This document shows positions 32,701 to 45,029 of a stretch of 64,000 nucleotides of DNA, one piece after another. Each line of letters starts with the position of its first letter. Within the stretch, counting starts at the first letter, position 1. Source of the DNA: Glandiceps talaboti (lineage: Eukaryota; Hemichordata; Enteropneusta; Spengelidae); assembly GCF_964340395.1 (NCBI RefSeq), contig NC_135567.1, positions 1,724,109-1,788,108 of the forward strand, given 5' to 3'. Under the pieces are notes generated by a model. That model searched no databases, had not been told where the DNA came from, and was given only the letters and a program-made list of their open reading frames with translations. Made by a program: the position numbers and the translations under genes.

Positions 32701-35130
32701 TAGAGGTGAGTCTGAAAGTTAGTCAGGATATTTGTAGAGGTGAGTCTGAAAGTTAGTCAGGATATTTGTAGAGGTGAGTCTGAAAGTTAGTCAGGATATT
32801 TGTAGAGGTGAGTCTGAAAGTTAGTCAGGATATTTGTAGAGATGAGTCTGAATGTTAGTCAGGATATTTGTAGAGGTGAGTCTGAAAGTTAGTCAGGATA
32901 TTTGTAGAGGTGAGTCTGAAAGTTAGTGAGGATATTTGTAGAGATGAGTCTGAAAGTTAGTCAGGATATTTGTAGAGGTGAGTCTGAAAGTTAGTCAGGA
33001 TATTTGTAGAGGTGAGTCTGAAAGTTAGTCAGGATATTTGTAGAGGTGAGTCTGAAAGTTAGTCAGGATATTTGTAGAGATGAGTCTGAAAGTTAGTCAG
33101 GATATTTGTAGAGATGAGTCTGAAAGTTAGTGGGGATATTTGTAGAGGTGAGTCTGAAAGTTAGTCAGGATATTTGTAGAGATGAGTCTGAATGTTAGTC
33201 AGGATATTTGTAGAGGTGAGTCTGAAAGTTAGTCAGGATATTTGTAGAGGTGAGTCTGAAAGTTAGTGGGGATATTTGTAGAGATGAGTCTGAATGTTAG
33301 TCAGGATATTTGTAGAGATGAGTCTGAATGTTAGTCAGGATATTTGTAGAGGTGAGTCTGAAAGTTAGTCAGGATATTTGTAGAGGTGAGTCTGAATGTT
33401 AGTCAGGATATTTGTAGAGGTGAGTCTGAAAGTTAGTCAGGATATTTGTAGAGGTGAGTCTGAAAGTTAGTCAGAATATTTGTAGAGGTGAGTCTGAAAG
33501 TTAGTGAGGATATTTGTAGAGGTGAGTCTGAAAGTTAGTGGGGATATTTGTAGAGGTGAGTCTGAAAGTTAGTGGGGATATTTGTAGAGGTGAGTCTGAA
33601 AGTTAGTGGGGATATTTGTAGAGGTGAGTCTGAAAGTTAGTGGGGATATTTGTAGAGGTGAGTCTGAAAGTTAGTGGGGATATTTGTAGAGGTGAGTCTG
33701 AAAGTTAGTGGGGATATTTGTAGAGGTGAGTCTGAAAGTTAGTCAGGATATTTGTAGAGGTGAGTCTGAAAGTTAGTCAGGATATTTGTAGAGGTGAGTT
33801 TGAAAGTTAGTGGGGATATTTGTAGAGGTGAGTCTGAAAGTTAGTCAGGATATTTGTAGAGGTGAGTCTGAAAGTTAGTGGGGATATTTGTAGAGGTGAG
33901 TCTGAAAGTTAGTCAGGATATTTGTAGAGGTGAGTCTGAAAGTTAGTGGGGATATTTGTAGAGATGAGTCTGAAAGTTAGTGGGGATATTTGTAGAGGTG
34001 AATCTGAAAGTTAGTTAGGATATTTGTAGAGGTGAGTCTGAAAGTTAGTGGGGATATTTGTAGAGGTGAGTCTGAAAGTTAGTGGGGATATTTGTAGAGG
34101 TGAGTCTGAAAGTTAGTCAGGATATTTGTAGAGGTGAGTCTGAAAGTTAGTGTGGATATTTGTAGAGATGAGTCTGAAAGTTAGTCAGGATATTTGTAGA
34201 GATGAGTCTGAAAGTTAGTCAGGATATTTGTAGAGGTGAGTCTGAAAGTTAGTTAGGATATTTGTAGAAATGAGTCTGAAAGTTAGTGGGGATATTTGTA
34301 GAGGTGAGTCTGAAAGTTAGTGGGGATATTTGTAGAGGTGAATCTGAAAGTTAGTTAGGATATTTGTAGAGGTGAGTCTGAAAGTTAGTGGGGATATTTG
34401 TAGAGGTGAGTCTGAAAGTTAGTGGGGATATTTGTAGAGGTGAGTCTGAAAGTTAGTCAGGATATTTGTAGAGGTGAGTCTGAAAGTTAGTGAGGATATT
34501 TGTAGAGATGAGTCTGAAAATTAGTCAGGATATTTGTAGAGGTGAGTCTGAAAGTTAGTGGGGATATTTGTAGAGGTGAGTCTGAAAGTTAGTCAGGATA
34601 TTTGTAGAGATGAGTCTGAAAGTTAGTGGGGATATTTGTAGAGGTGAATCTGAAATTTAGTCAGGATATTTGTAGAGGTGAGTCTGAAAGTTAGTCAGGA
34701 TATTTGTAGAGGTGAGTCTGAAAGTTAGTCAGGATATTTGTAGAGGTGAGTCTGAAAGTTAGTCAGGATATTTGTAGAGGTGAGTCTGAAAGTTAGTCAG
34801 GATATTTGTAGAGGTGAGTCTGAAAGTTAGTGGGGATATTTGTAGAGATGAGTCTGAAAGTTAGTGAGGATATTTGTAGAGGTGAGTCTGAAAGTTAGTG
34901 AGGATATTTGTAGAGATGAGTCTGAAAGTTAGTCAGGATATTTGTAGAGATGAGTCTGAAAGTTAGTCAGGATATTTGTACAGGTGAGTCTGAAAGTTAG
35001 TGGGGATATTTGTAGAGGTGAGTCTGAAAGTTAGTGGGGATATTTGTAGAGGTGAGTCTGAAAGTTAGTCAGGATATTTGTAGAGGTGAGTCTGAAAGTT
35101 AGTGAGGATATTTGTAGAGATGAGTCTGAA
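29800..35130. repeat. Higher-order duplication, 3,060-bp offset (90 units)
   Basis: The variant pattern from about 29800 to 32070 recurs at about 32860-35130 with an exact offset of 3,060 bp (90 x 34) and only a handful of differences, for example GTGAGG to GTGTGG near 34151. Marker variants such as GAAATTTAG (31592, 34652) and TCAGAATATT (30411, 33471) confirm the register. Confidence 0.88.
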
Positions 35131-38100
35131 AGTTAGTCAGGATATTTGTAGAGGTGAGTCTGAAAGTTAGTCAGGATATTTGTAGAGGTGAGTCTGAAAG
35201 TTAGTCAGGATATTTGTAGAGGTGAGTCTGAAAGTTAGTCAGGATATTTGTAGAGGTGAGTCTGAAAGTTAGTCAGGATATTTGTAGAGATGAGTCTGAA
35301 AGTTAGTCAGGATATTTGTAGAGATGAGTCTGAAAGTTAGTGGGGATATTTGTAGAGGTGAGTCTGAAAGTTAGTCAGGATATTTGTAGAGATGAGTCTG
35401 AATGTTAGTCAGGATATTTGTAGAGGTGAGTCTGAAAGTTAGTCAGGATATTTGTAGAGGTGAGTCTGAAAGTTAGTCGGGATATTTGTAGAGATGAGTC
35501 TGAATGTTAGTCAGGATATTTGTAGAGATGAGTCTGAATGTTAGTCAGGATATTTGTAGAGGTGAGTCTGAAAGTTAGTCAGGATATTTGTAGAGGTGAG
35601 TCTGAATGTTAGTCAGGATATTTGTAGAGGTGAGTCTGAAAGTTAGTCAGGATATTTGTAGAGGTGAGTCTGAAAGTTAGTCCGAATATTTGTAGAGGTG
35701 AGTCTGAAAGTTAGTGAGGATATTTGTAGAGGTGAGTCTGAAAGTTAGTGGGGATATTTGTAGAGGTGAGTCTGAAAGTTAGTGGGGATATTTGTAGAGG
35801 TGAGTCTGAAAGTTAGTGGGGATATTTGTAGAGGTGAGTCTGAAAGTTAGTGGGGATATTTGTAGAGGTGAGTCTGAAAGTTAGTGGGGATATTTGTAGA
35901 GGTGAGTCTGAAAGTTAGTGGGGATATTTGTAGAGGTGAGTCTGAAAGTTAGTCAGGATATTTGTAGAGGTGAGTCTGAAAGTTAGTCAGGATATTTGTA
36001 GAGGTGAGTTTGAAAGTTAGTGGGGATATTTGTAGAGGTGAGTCTGAAAGTTAGTGGGGATATTTGTAGAGCTGAGTCTGAAAGGTAGTGGGGATATTTG
36101 TAGAGGTGAATCTGAAAGTTAGTCAGGATATTTGTAGAGGTGAGTCTGAAAGTTAGTGGGGATATTTGTAGAGGTGAGTCTGAAAGTTAGTGGGGATATT
36201 TGTAGAGGTGAGTCTGAAAGTTAGTCAGGATATTTGTAGAGGTTAATCTGAAAGTTAGTCAGGATATTTGTAGAGGTGAGTCTGAAAGTTAGTCAGGATA
36301 TTTGTAGAGATGAGTCTGAAAGTTAGTCAGGATATTTGTAGAGGTGAGTCTGAAAGTTAGTCAGGATATTTGTAGAGATGAGTCTGAATGTTAGTCAGGA
36401 TATTTGTAGAGATGAGTCTGAATGTTAGTCAGGATATTTGTAGAGGTGAGTCTGAAAGTTAGTCAGGATATTTGTAGAGGTGAGTCTGAATGTTAGTCAG
36501 GATATTTGTACAGGTGAGTCTGAAAGTTAGTCAGGATATTTGTAGAGGTGAGTCTGAAAGTTAGTCAGAATATTTGTAGAGGTGAGTCTGAAAGTTAGTG
36601 AGGATATTTGTAGAGGTGAGTCTGAAAGTTAGTGGGGATATTTGTAGAGGTGAGTCTGAAAGTTAGTGGGGATATTTGTAGAGGTGAGTCTGAAAGTTAG
36701 TGGGGATATTTGTAGAGGTGAGTCTGAAAGTTAGTGGGGATATTTGTCGAGGTGAGTCTGAAAGTTAGTGGGGATATTTGTAGAGGTGAGTCTGAAAGTT
36801 AGTGGGGATATTTGTAGAGGTGAGTCTGAAAGTTAGTCGGGATATTTGTAGAGGTGAATCTGAAAGTTAGTGGGGATATTTGTAGAGATGAGTCTGAAAG
36901 TTAGTCAGGATATTTGTAGAGGTGAGTCTGAAAGTTAGTCAGGATATTTGTAGAGGTGAGTTTGAAAGTTAGTGGGGATATTTGTAGAGGTGAGTCTGAA
37001 AGTTAGTGGGGATATTTGTAGAGCTGAGTCTGAAAGGTAGTGGGGATATTTGTAGAGGTGAATCTGAAAGTTAGTCAGGATATTTGTAGAGGTGAGTCTG
37101 AAAGTTAGTGGGGATATTTGTAGAGGTGAGTCTGAAAGTTAGTGGGGATATTTGTAGAGGTGAGTCTGAAAGTTAGTCAGGATATTTGTAGAGGTGAATC
37201 TGAAAGTTAGTCAGGATATTTGTAGAGGTGAGTCTGAAAGTTAGTCAGGATATTTGTAGAGATGAGTCTGAAAGTTAGTGGGGATATTTGTAGAGGTGAA
37301 TCTGAAAGTTAGTGGGGATATTTGTAGAGGTGAGTCTGAAAGTTAGTCAGGATATTTGTAGAGATGAGTCTGAAAGTTAGTGGGGATATTTGTAGAGGTG
37401 AGTCTGAAAGTTAGTCAGGATATTTGTAGAGGTGAGTCTGAAAGTTAGTGGGGATATTTGTAGAGATGAGTCTGAAAGTTAGTCAGGATATTTGTAGAGA
37501 TGAGTCTGAAAGTTAGTCAGGATATTTGTACAGGTGAGTCTGAAAGTTAGTGGGGATATTTGTAGAGGTGAGTCTGAAAGTTAGTGGGGATATTTGTAGA
37601 GGTGAGTCTGAAAGTTAGTCAGGATATTTGTAGAGGTGAGTCTGAAAGTTAGTGAGGATATTTGTAGAGATGAGTCTGAAAGTTAGTGAGGATATTTGTA
37701 AAGGTGAATCTGAAAGTTAGTCAGGATATTTGTAGAGGTGAGTCTGAAAGTTAGTCAGGATATTTGTAGAGGTGAGTCTGAAAGTTAGTCAGGATATTTG
37801 TAGAGGTGAGTCTGAAAGTTAGTCAGGATATTTGTAGAGGTGAGTCTGAAAGTTAGTCAGGATATTTGTAGAGATGAGTCTGAAAGTTAGTCAGGATATT
37901 TGTAGAGATGAGTCTGAAAGTTAGTGGGGATATTTGTAGAGGTGAGTCTGAAAGTTAGTCAGGATATTTGTAGAGATGAGTCTGAATGTTAGTCAGGATA
38001 TTTGTAGAGGTGAGTCTGAAAGTTAGTCAGGATATTTGTAGAGGTGAGTCTGAAAGTTAGTCGGGATATTTGTAGAGATGAGTCTGAATGTTAGTCAGGA

Positions 38101-41100
38101 TATTTGTAGAGATGAGTCTGAATGTTAGTCAGGATATTTGTAGAGGTGAGTCTGAAAGTTAGTCAGGATATTTGTAGAGGTGAGTCTGAATGTTAGTCAG
38201 GATATTTGTAGAGGTGAGTCTGAAAGTTAGTCAGGATATTTGTAGAGGTGAGTCTGAAAGTTAGTCAGAATATTTGTAGAGGTGAGTCTGAAAGTTAGTG
38301 AGGATATTTGTAGAGGTGAGTCTGAAAGTTAGTCAGGATATTTGTAGAGGTGAGTCTGAAAGTTAGTCGGGATATTTGTAGAGATGAGTCTGAATGTTAG
38401 TCAGGATATTTGTAGAGATGAGTCTGAATGTTAGTCAGGATATTTGTAGAGGTGAGTCTGAAAGTTAGTCAGGATATTTGTAGAGGTGAGTCTGAATGTT
38501 AGTCAGGATATTTGTAGAGGTGAGTCTGAAAGTTAGTCAGGATATTTGTAGAGGTGAGTCTGAAAGTTAGTCAGAATATTTGTAGAGGTGAGTCTGAAAG
38601 TTAGTGAGGATATTTGTAGAGGTGAGTCTGAAAGTTAGTGGGGATATTTGTAGAGGTGAGTCTGAAAGTTAGTGGGGATATTTGTAGAGGTGAGTCTGAA
38701 AGTTAGTGGGGATATTTGTAGAGGTGAGTCTGAAAGTTAGTGGGGATATTTGTAGAGGTGAGTCTGAAAGTTAGTGGGGATATTTGTAGAGGTGAGTCTG
38801 AAAGTTAGTGGGGATATTTGTAGAGGTGAGTCTGAAAGTTAGTCAGGATATTTGTAGAGGTGAGTCTGAAAGTTAGTCAGGATATTTGTAGAGGTGAGTT
38901 TGAAAGTTAGTGGGGATATTTGTAGAGGTGAGTCTGAAAGTTAGTGGGGATATTTGTAGAGCTGAGTCTGAAAGGTAGTGGGGATATTTGTAGAGGTGAA
39001 TCTGAAAGTTAGTCAGGATATTTGTAGAGGTGAGTTTGAAAGTTAGTGGGGATATTTGTAGAGGTGAGTCTGAAAGTTAGTGGGGATATTTGTAGAGCTG
39101 AGTCTGAAAGGTAGTGGGGATATTTGTAGAGGTGAATCTGAAAGTTAGTCAGGATATTTGTAGAGGTGAGTCTGAAAGTTAGTGGGGATATTTGTAGAGG
39201 TGAGTCTGAAAGTTAGTGGGGATATTTGTAGAGGTGAGTCTGAAAGTTAGTCAGGATATTTGTAGAGGTTAATCTGAAAGTTAGTCAGGATATTTGTAGA
39301 GGTGAGTCTGAAAGTTAGTCAGGATATTTGTAGAGATGAGTCTGAAAGTTAGTCAGGATATTTGTAGAGGTGAGTCTGAAAGTTAGTCAGGATATTTGTA
39401 GAGATGAGTCTGAATGTTAGTCAGGATATTTGTAGAGATGAGTCTGAATGTTAGTCAGGATATTTGTAGAGGTGAGTCTGAAAGTTAGTCAGGATATTTG
39501 TAGAGGTGAGTCTGAATGTTAGTCAGGATATTTGTAGAGGTGAGTCTGAAAGTTAGTCAGGATATTTGTAGAGGTGAGTCTGAAAGTTAGTCAGAATATT
39601 TGTAGAGGTGAGTCTGAAAGTTAGTGAGGATATTTGTAGAGGTGAGTCTGAAAGTTAGTGGGGATATTTGTAGAGGTGAGTCTGAAAGTTAGTGGGGATA
39701 TTTGTAGAGGTGAGTCTGAAAGTTAGTGGGGATATTTGTAGAGGTGAGTCTGAAAGTTAGTGGGGATATTTGTCGAGGTGAGTCTGAAAGTTAGTGGGGA
39801 TATTTGTAGAGGTGAGTCTGAAAGTTAGTGGGGATATTTGTAGAGGTGAGTCTGAAAGTTAGTCGGGATATTTGTAGAGGTGAATCTGAAAGTTAGTGGG
39901 GATATTTGTAGAGATGAGTCTGAAAGTTAGTCAGGATATTTGTAGAGGTGAGTCTGAAAGTTAGTCAGGATATTTGTAGAGGTGAGTTTGAAAGTTAGTG
40001 GGGATATTTGTAGAGGTGAGTCTGAAAGTTAGTGGGGATATTTGTAGAGCTGAGTCTGAAAGGTAGTGGGGATATTTGTAGAGGTGAATCTGAAAGTTAG
40101 TCAGGATATTTGTAGAGGTGAGTCTGAAAGTTAGTGGGGATATTTGTAGAGGTGAGTCTGAAAGTTAGTGGGGATATTTGTAGAGGTGAGTCTGAAAGTT
40201 AGTCAGGATATTTGTAGAGGTGAATCTGAAAGTTAGTCAGGATATTTGTAGAGGTGAGTCTGAAAGTTAGTCAGGATATTTGTAGAGATGAGTCTGAAAG
40301 TTAGTGGGGATATTTGTAGAGGTGAATCTGAAAGTTAGTGGGGATATTTGTAGAGGTGAGTCTGAAAGTTAGTCAGGATATTTGTAGAGATGAGTCTGAA
40401 AGTTAGTGGGGATATTTGTAGAGGTGAGTCTGAAAGTTAGTCAGGATATTTGTAGAGGTGAGTCTGAAAGTTAGTGGGGATATTTGTAGAGATGAGTCTG
40501 AAAGTTAGTCAGGATATTTGTAGAGGTGAGTCTGAAAGTTAGTCAGGATATTTGTAGAGGTGAGTCTGAAAGTTAGTGGGGATATTTGTAGAAGTGAGTC
40601 TGAAAGTTAGTCAGGATATTTGTAGAGGTGAATCTGAAAGTTAGTCAGGATATTTGTAGAGGTGAGTCTGAAAGTTAGTCAGGATATTTGTAGAGGTGAG
40701 TCTGAAAGTTAGTGGGGATATTTGTAGAGGTGAGTCTGAAAGTTAGTCGGGATATTTGTAGAGGTGAGTCTGAAAGTTAGTCAGGATATTTGTAGAGGTG
40801 AGTCTGAAAGTTAGTCAGGATATTTGTAGAGGTGAATCTGAAAGTTAGTGGGGATATTTGTAGAGGTGAGTCTGAAAGTTAGTCAGGATATTTGTAGAGG
40901 TGAATTTGAAAGTTAGTGGGGATATTTGTAGAGGTGAGTCTGAAAGTTAGTCAGGATATTTGTAGAGGTGAGTCTGAAAGTTAGTCAGGATATTTGTAGC
41001 GGCGAGTCTGAAAGTTAGTCAGGATATTTGTAGAGGTGAGTCTGAAAGTTAGTGGGGATATTTGTAGAGGTGAGTCTGAAAGTTAGTGGGGATATTTGTA

Positions 41101-41294
41101 GAGGTGAGTCTGAAAGTTAGTCAGGATATTTGTAGAGAAGAGTCTGAAAGTTAGTCAGGATATTTGTAGAGGTGAGTCTGAAAGTTAGTCAGGATATTTG
41201 TAGAGGTGAATCTGAAAGTTAGTGGGGATATTTGTAGAGGTGAGTCTGAAAGTTAGTGGGGATATTTGTAGAGGTGAGTCTGAAAGTTAGTCAG

Positions 41295-44200
41295 GATATT
41301 TGTAGAGGTGAGTCTGAAAGTTAGTCAGGATATTTGTAGAGGTGAATCTGAAAGTTAGTGGGGATATTTGTAGAGGTGAGTCTGAAAGTTAGTCAGGATA
41401 TTTGTAGAGGTAAATTTGAAAGTTAGTGGGGATATTTGTAGAGGTGAGTCTGAAAGTTAGTCAGGATATTTGTAGAGGTGAGTCTGAAAGTTAGTCAGGA
41501 TATTTGTAGCGGCGAGTCTGAAAGTTAGTGGGGATATTTGTAGAGGTGAATCTGAAAGTTAGTGGGGATATTTGTAGAGGTGAGTCTGAAAGTTAGTGGG
41601 GATATTTGTAGAGGTGAGTCTGAAAGTTAGTGGGGATATTTGTAGAGGTGAATCTGAAAGTTAGGATATTTGTAGAGGTGAATCTGAAAGTTAGTGGGGA
41701 TATTTGTAGAGATGAGTCTGAAAGTTAGTGGGGATATTTGTAGAGATGAGTCTGAAAGTTAGTGGGGATATTTGTAGAGGTGAGTCTGAAAGTTAGTGGG
41801 GATATTTGTAGAGGTGAGTCTGAAAGTTAGTGGGGATATTTGTAGAGGTGAGTCTGAAAGTTAGTCGGGATATTTGTAGAGGTGAGTCTGAAAGTTAGTG
41901 GGGATATTTGTAGAGGTGAGTCTGAAAGTTAGTGGGGATATTTGTAGAGGTGAGTCTGAAAGTTAGTGGGGATATTTGTAGAGATGAGTCTGAAAGTTAG
42001 TGGGGATATTTGTAGAGGTGAGTCTGAAAGTTAGTCAGGATATTTGTAGAGGTGAATCTGAAAGTTAGTGGGGATATTTGTAGAGGTGAGTCTGAAAGTT
42101 AGTCAGGATATTTGTAGAGGTGAGTCTGAAAGTTAGTGGGGATATTTGTAGAGGTGAATCTGAAAGTTAGTGGGGATATTTGTAGAGGTGAGTCTGAAAG
42201 TTAGTCAGGATATTTGTAGAGGTGAGTCTGAAAGTTAGTGGGGATATTTGTAGAGGTGAATCTGAAAGTTAGTCAGGATATTTGTAGAGGTGAGTCTGAA
42301 AGTTAGTCAGGATATTTGTAGAGATGAGTCTGAAAGTTAGTCAGGTATTTGTAGAGATGAGTCTGAAAGTTAGTGGGGATATTTGTAGAGGTGAGTCTGA
42401 AAGTTAGTCAGGATATTTGTAGAGGTGAATCTGAAAGTTAGTGGGGATATTTGTAGAGGTGAGTCTGAAAGTTAGTGGGGATATTTGTAGAGGTGAGTCT
42501 GAAAGTTAGTGGGGATATTTGTAGAGGTGAATCTGAAAGTTAGTGGGGATATTTGTAGAGGTGAGTCTGAAAGTTAGTCAGGATATTTGTAGAGGTGAGT
42601 CTGAAGTTAGTGGGGATATTTGTAGAGGTGAGTCTGAAAGTTAGTCAGGATATTTGTAGAGGTGAGTCTGAAAGTTAGTCAGGATATTTGTAGAGGTGAG
42701 TCTGAAAGTTAGTCAGGATATTTGTAGAGGTGAGTCTGAAAGTTAGTGGGGATATTTGTAGAGGTGAGTCTGAAAGTTAGTGGGGATATTTGTAGAGGTG
42801 AGTCTGAAAGTTAGTGGGGATATTTGTAGAGGTGAGTCTGAAAGTTAGTGGGGATATTTGTAGAGGTGAGTCTGAAAGTTAGTTAGGATATTTGTAGAGG
42901 TGAGTCTGAAAGTTAGTGGGGATATTTGTAGATGTGAGTCTGAAAGTTAGTCAGGATATTTGTAGAGGTTAGTCTGAAAGTTAGTCAGGATATTTGTAGA
43001 GGTGAGTCTGAAAGTTAGTGGGGATATTTGTAGAGGTGAGTCTGAAAGTTAGTCAGGATATTTGTAGAGGTGAGTCTGAAAGTTAGTGGGGATATTTGTA
43101 GAGGTGAGTCTGAAAGTTAGTGGGGATATTTGTAGAGGTGAGTTTGAAAGTTAGTCAGGATATTTGTAGAGGCGAGTCTGCAAGTTAGTCAGGATATTTG
43201 TAGAGGTGAGTCTGAAAGTTAGTCAGGATATTTGTAGAGATGAGTCTGAAAGTTAGTCAGGATATTTGTAGACGTGAGTCTGAAAGTTAGGGGGGATATT
43301 TGTAGAGGTGAGTCTGAAAGTTAGTGAGGATATTTGTAGAGGTGAGTCTGAAAGTTAGTCAGGATATTTGTAGAGGTGAATCTGAAAGTTAGTGGGGATA
43401 TTTGTAGAGGTGAGTCTGAAAGTTAGTCAGGATATTTGTAGAGGTAAATTTGAAAGTTAGTGGGGATATTTGTAGAGGTGAGTCTGAAAGTTAGTCAGGA
43501 TATTTGTAGAGGTGAGTCTGAAAGTTAGTCAGGATATTTGTAGCGGCGAGTCTGAAAGTTAGTGGGGATATTTGTAGAGGTGAATCTGAAAGTTAGTGGG
43601 GATATTTGTAGAGGTGAGTCTGAAAGTTAGTGGGGATATTTGTAGAGGTGAGTCTGAAAGTTAGTGGGGATATTTGTAGAGGTGAATCTGAAAGTTAGGA
43701 TATTTGTAGAGGTGAATCTGAAAGTTAGTGGGGATATTTGTAGAGATGAGTCTGAAAGTTAGTGGGGATATTTGTAGAGATGAGTCTGAAAGTTAGTGGG
43801 GATATTTGTAGAGGTGAGTCTGAAAGTTAGTGGGGATATTTGTAGAGGTGAGTCTGAAAGTTAGTGGGGATATTTGTAGAGGTGAGTCTGAAAGTTAGTC
43901 AGGATATTTGTAGAGGTGAGTCTGAAAGTTAGTGGGGATATTTGTAGAGGTGAGTCTGAAAGTTAGTGGGGATATTTGTAGAGGTGAGTCTGAAAGTTAG
44001 TGGGGATATTTGTAGAGATGAGTCTGAAAGTTAGTGGGGATATTTGTAGAGGTGAGTCTGAAAGTTAGTCAGGATATTTGTAGAGGTGAATCTGAAAGTT
44101 AGTGGGGATATTTGTAGAGGTGAGTCTGAAAGTTAGTCAGGATATTTGTAGAGGTGAGTCTGAAAGTTAGTGGGGATATTTGTAGAGGTGAATCTGAAAG

Positions 44201-45029
44201 TTAGTGGGGATATTTGTAGAGGTGAGTCTGAAAGTTAGTCAGGATATTTGTAGAGGTGAGTCTGAAAGTTAGTGGGGATATTTGTAGAGGTGAATCTGAA
44301 AGTTAGTCAGGATATTTGTAGAGGTGAGTCTGAAAGTTAGTCAGGATATTTGTAGAGATGAGTCTGAAAGTTAGTCAGGTATTTGTAGAGATGAGTCTGA
44401 AAGTTAGTGGGGATATTTGTAGAGGTGAGTCTGAAAGTTAGTCAGGATATTTGTAGAGGTGAATCTGAAAGTTAGTGGGGATATTTGTAGAGGTGAGTCT
44501 GAAAGTTAGTGGGGATATTTGTAGAGGTGAGTCTGAAAGTTAGTGGGGATATTTGTAGAGGTGAATCTGAAAGTTAGTGGGGATATTTGTAGAGGTGAGT
44601 CTGAAAGTTAGTCAGGATATTTGTAGAGGTGAGTCTGAAGTTAGTGGGGATATTTGTAGAGGTGAGTCTGAAAGTTAGTCAGGATATTTGTAGAGGTGAG
44701 TCTGAAAGTTAGTCAGGATATTTGTAGAGGTGAGTCTGAAAGTTAGTCAGGATATTTGTAGAGGTGAGTCTGAAAGTTAGTGGGGATATTTGTAGAGGTG
44801 AGTCTGAAAGTTAGTGGGGATATTTGTAGAGGTGAGTCTGAAAGTTAGTGGGGATATTTGTAGAGGTGAGTCTGAAAGTTAGTGGGGATATTTGTAGAGG
44901 TGAGTCTGAAAGTTAGTTAGGATATTTGTAGAGGTGAGTCTGAAAGTTAGTGGGGATATTTGTAGATGTGAGTCTGAAAGTTAGTCAGGATATTTGTAGA
45001 GGTTAGTCTGAAAGTTAGTCAGGATATTT
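41295..45029. repeat. Higher-order duplication, 2,034-bp offset
   Basis: A block from about 41295 to 42995 is repeated at about 43329-45029. The three rare short units (TTAGGATATT at 41661 and 43695, GTCAGGTATTTG, and TCTGAAGTTAG) occur in both copies. Their combined loss of 6 bp explains an offset of 60 x 34 minus 6. Differences between copies are few. Confidence 0.88.
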
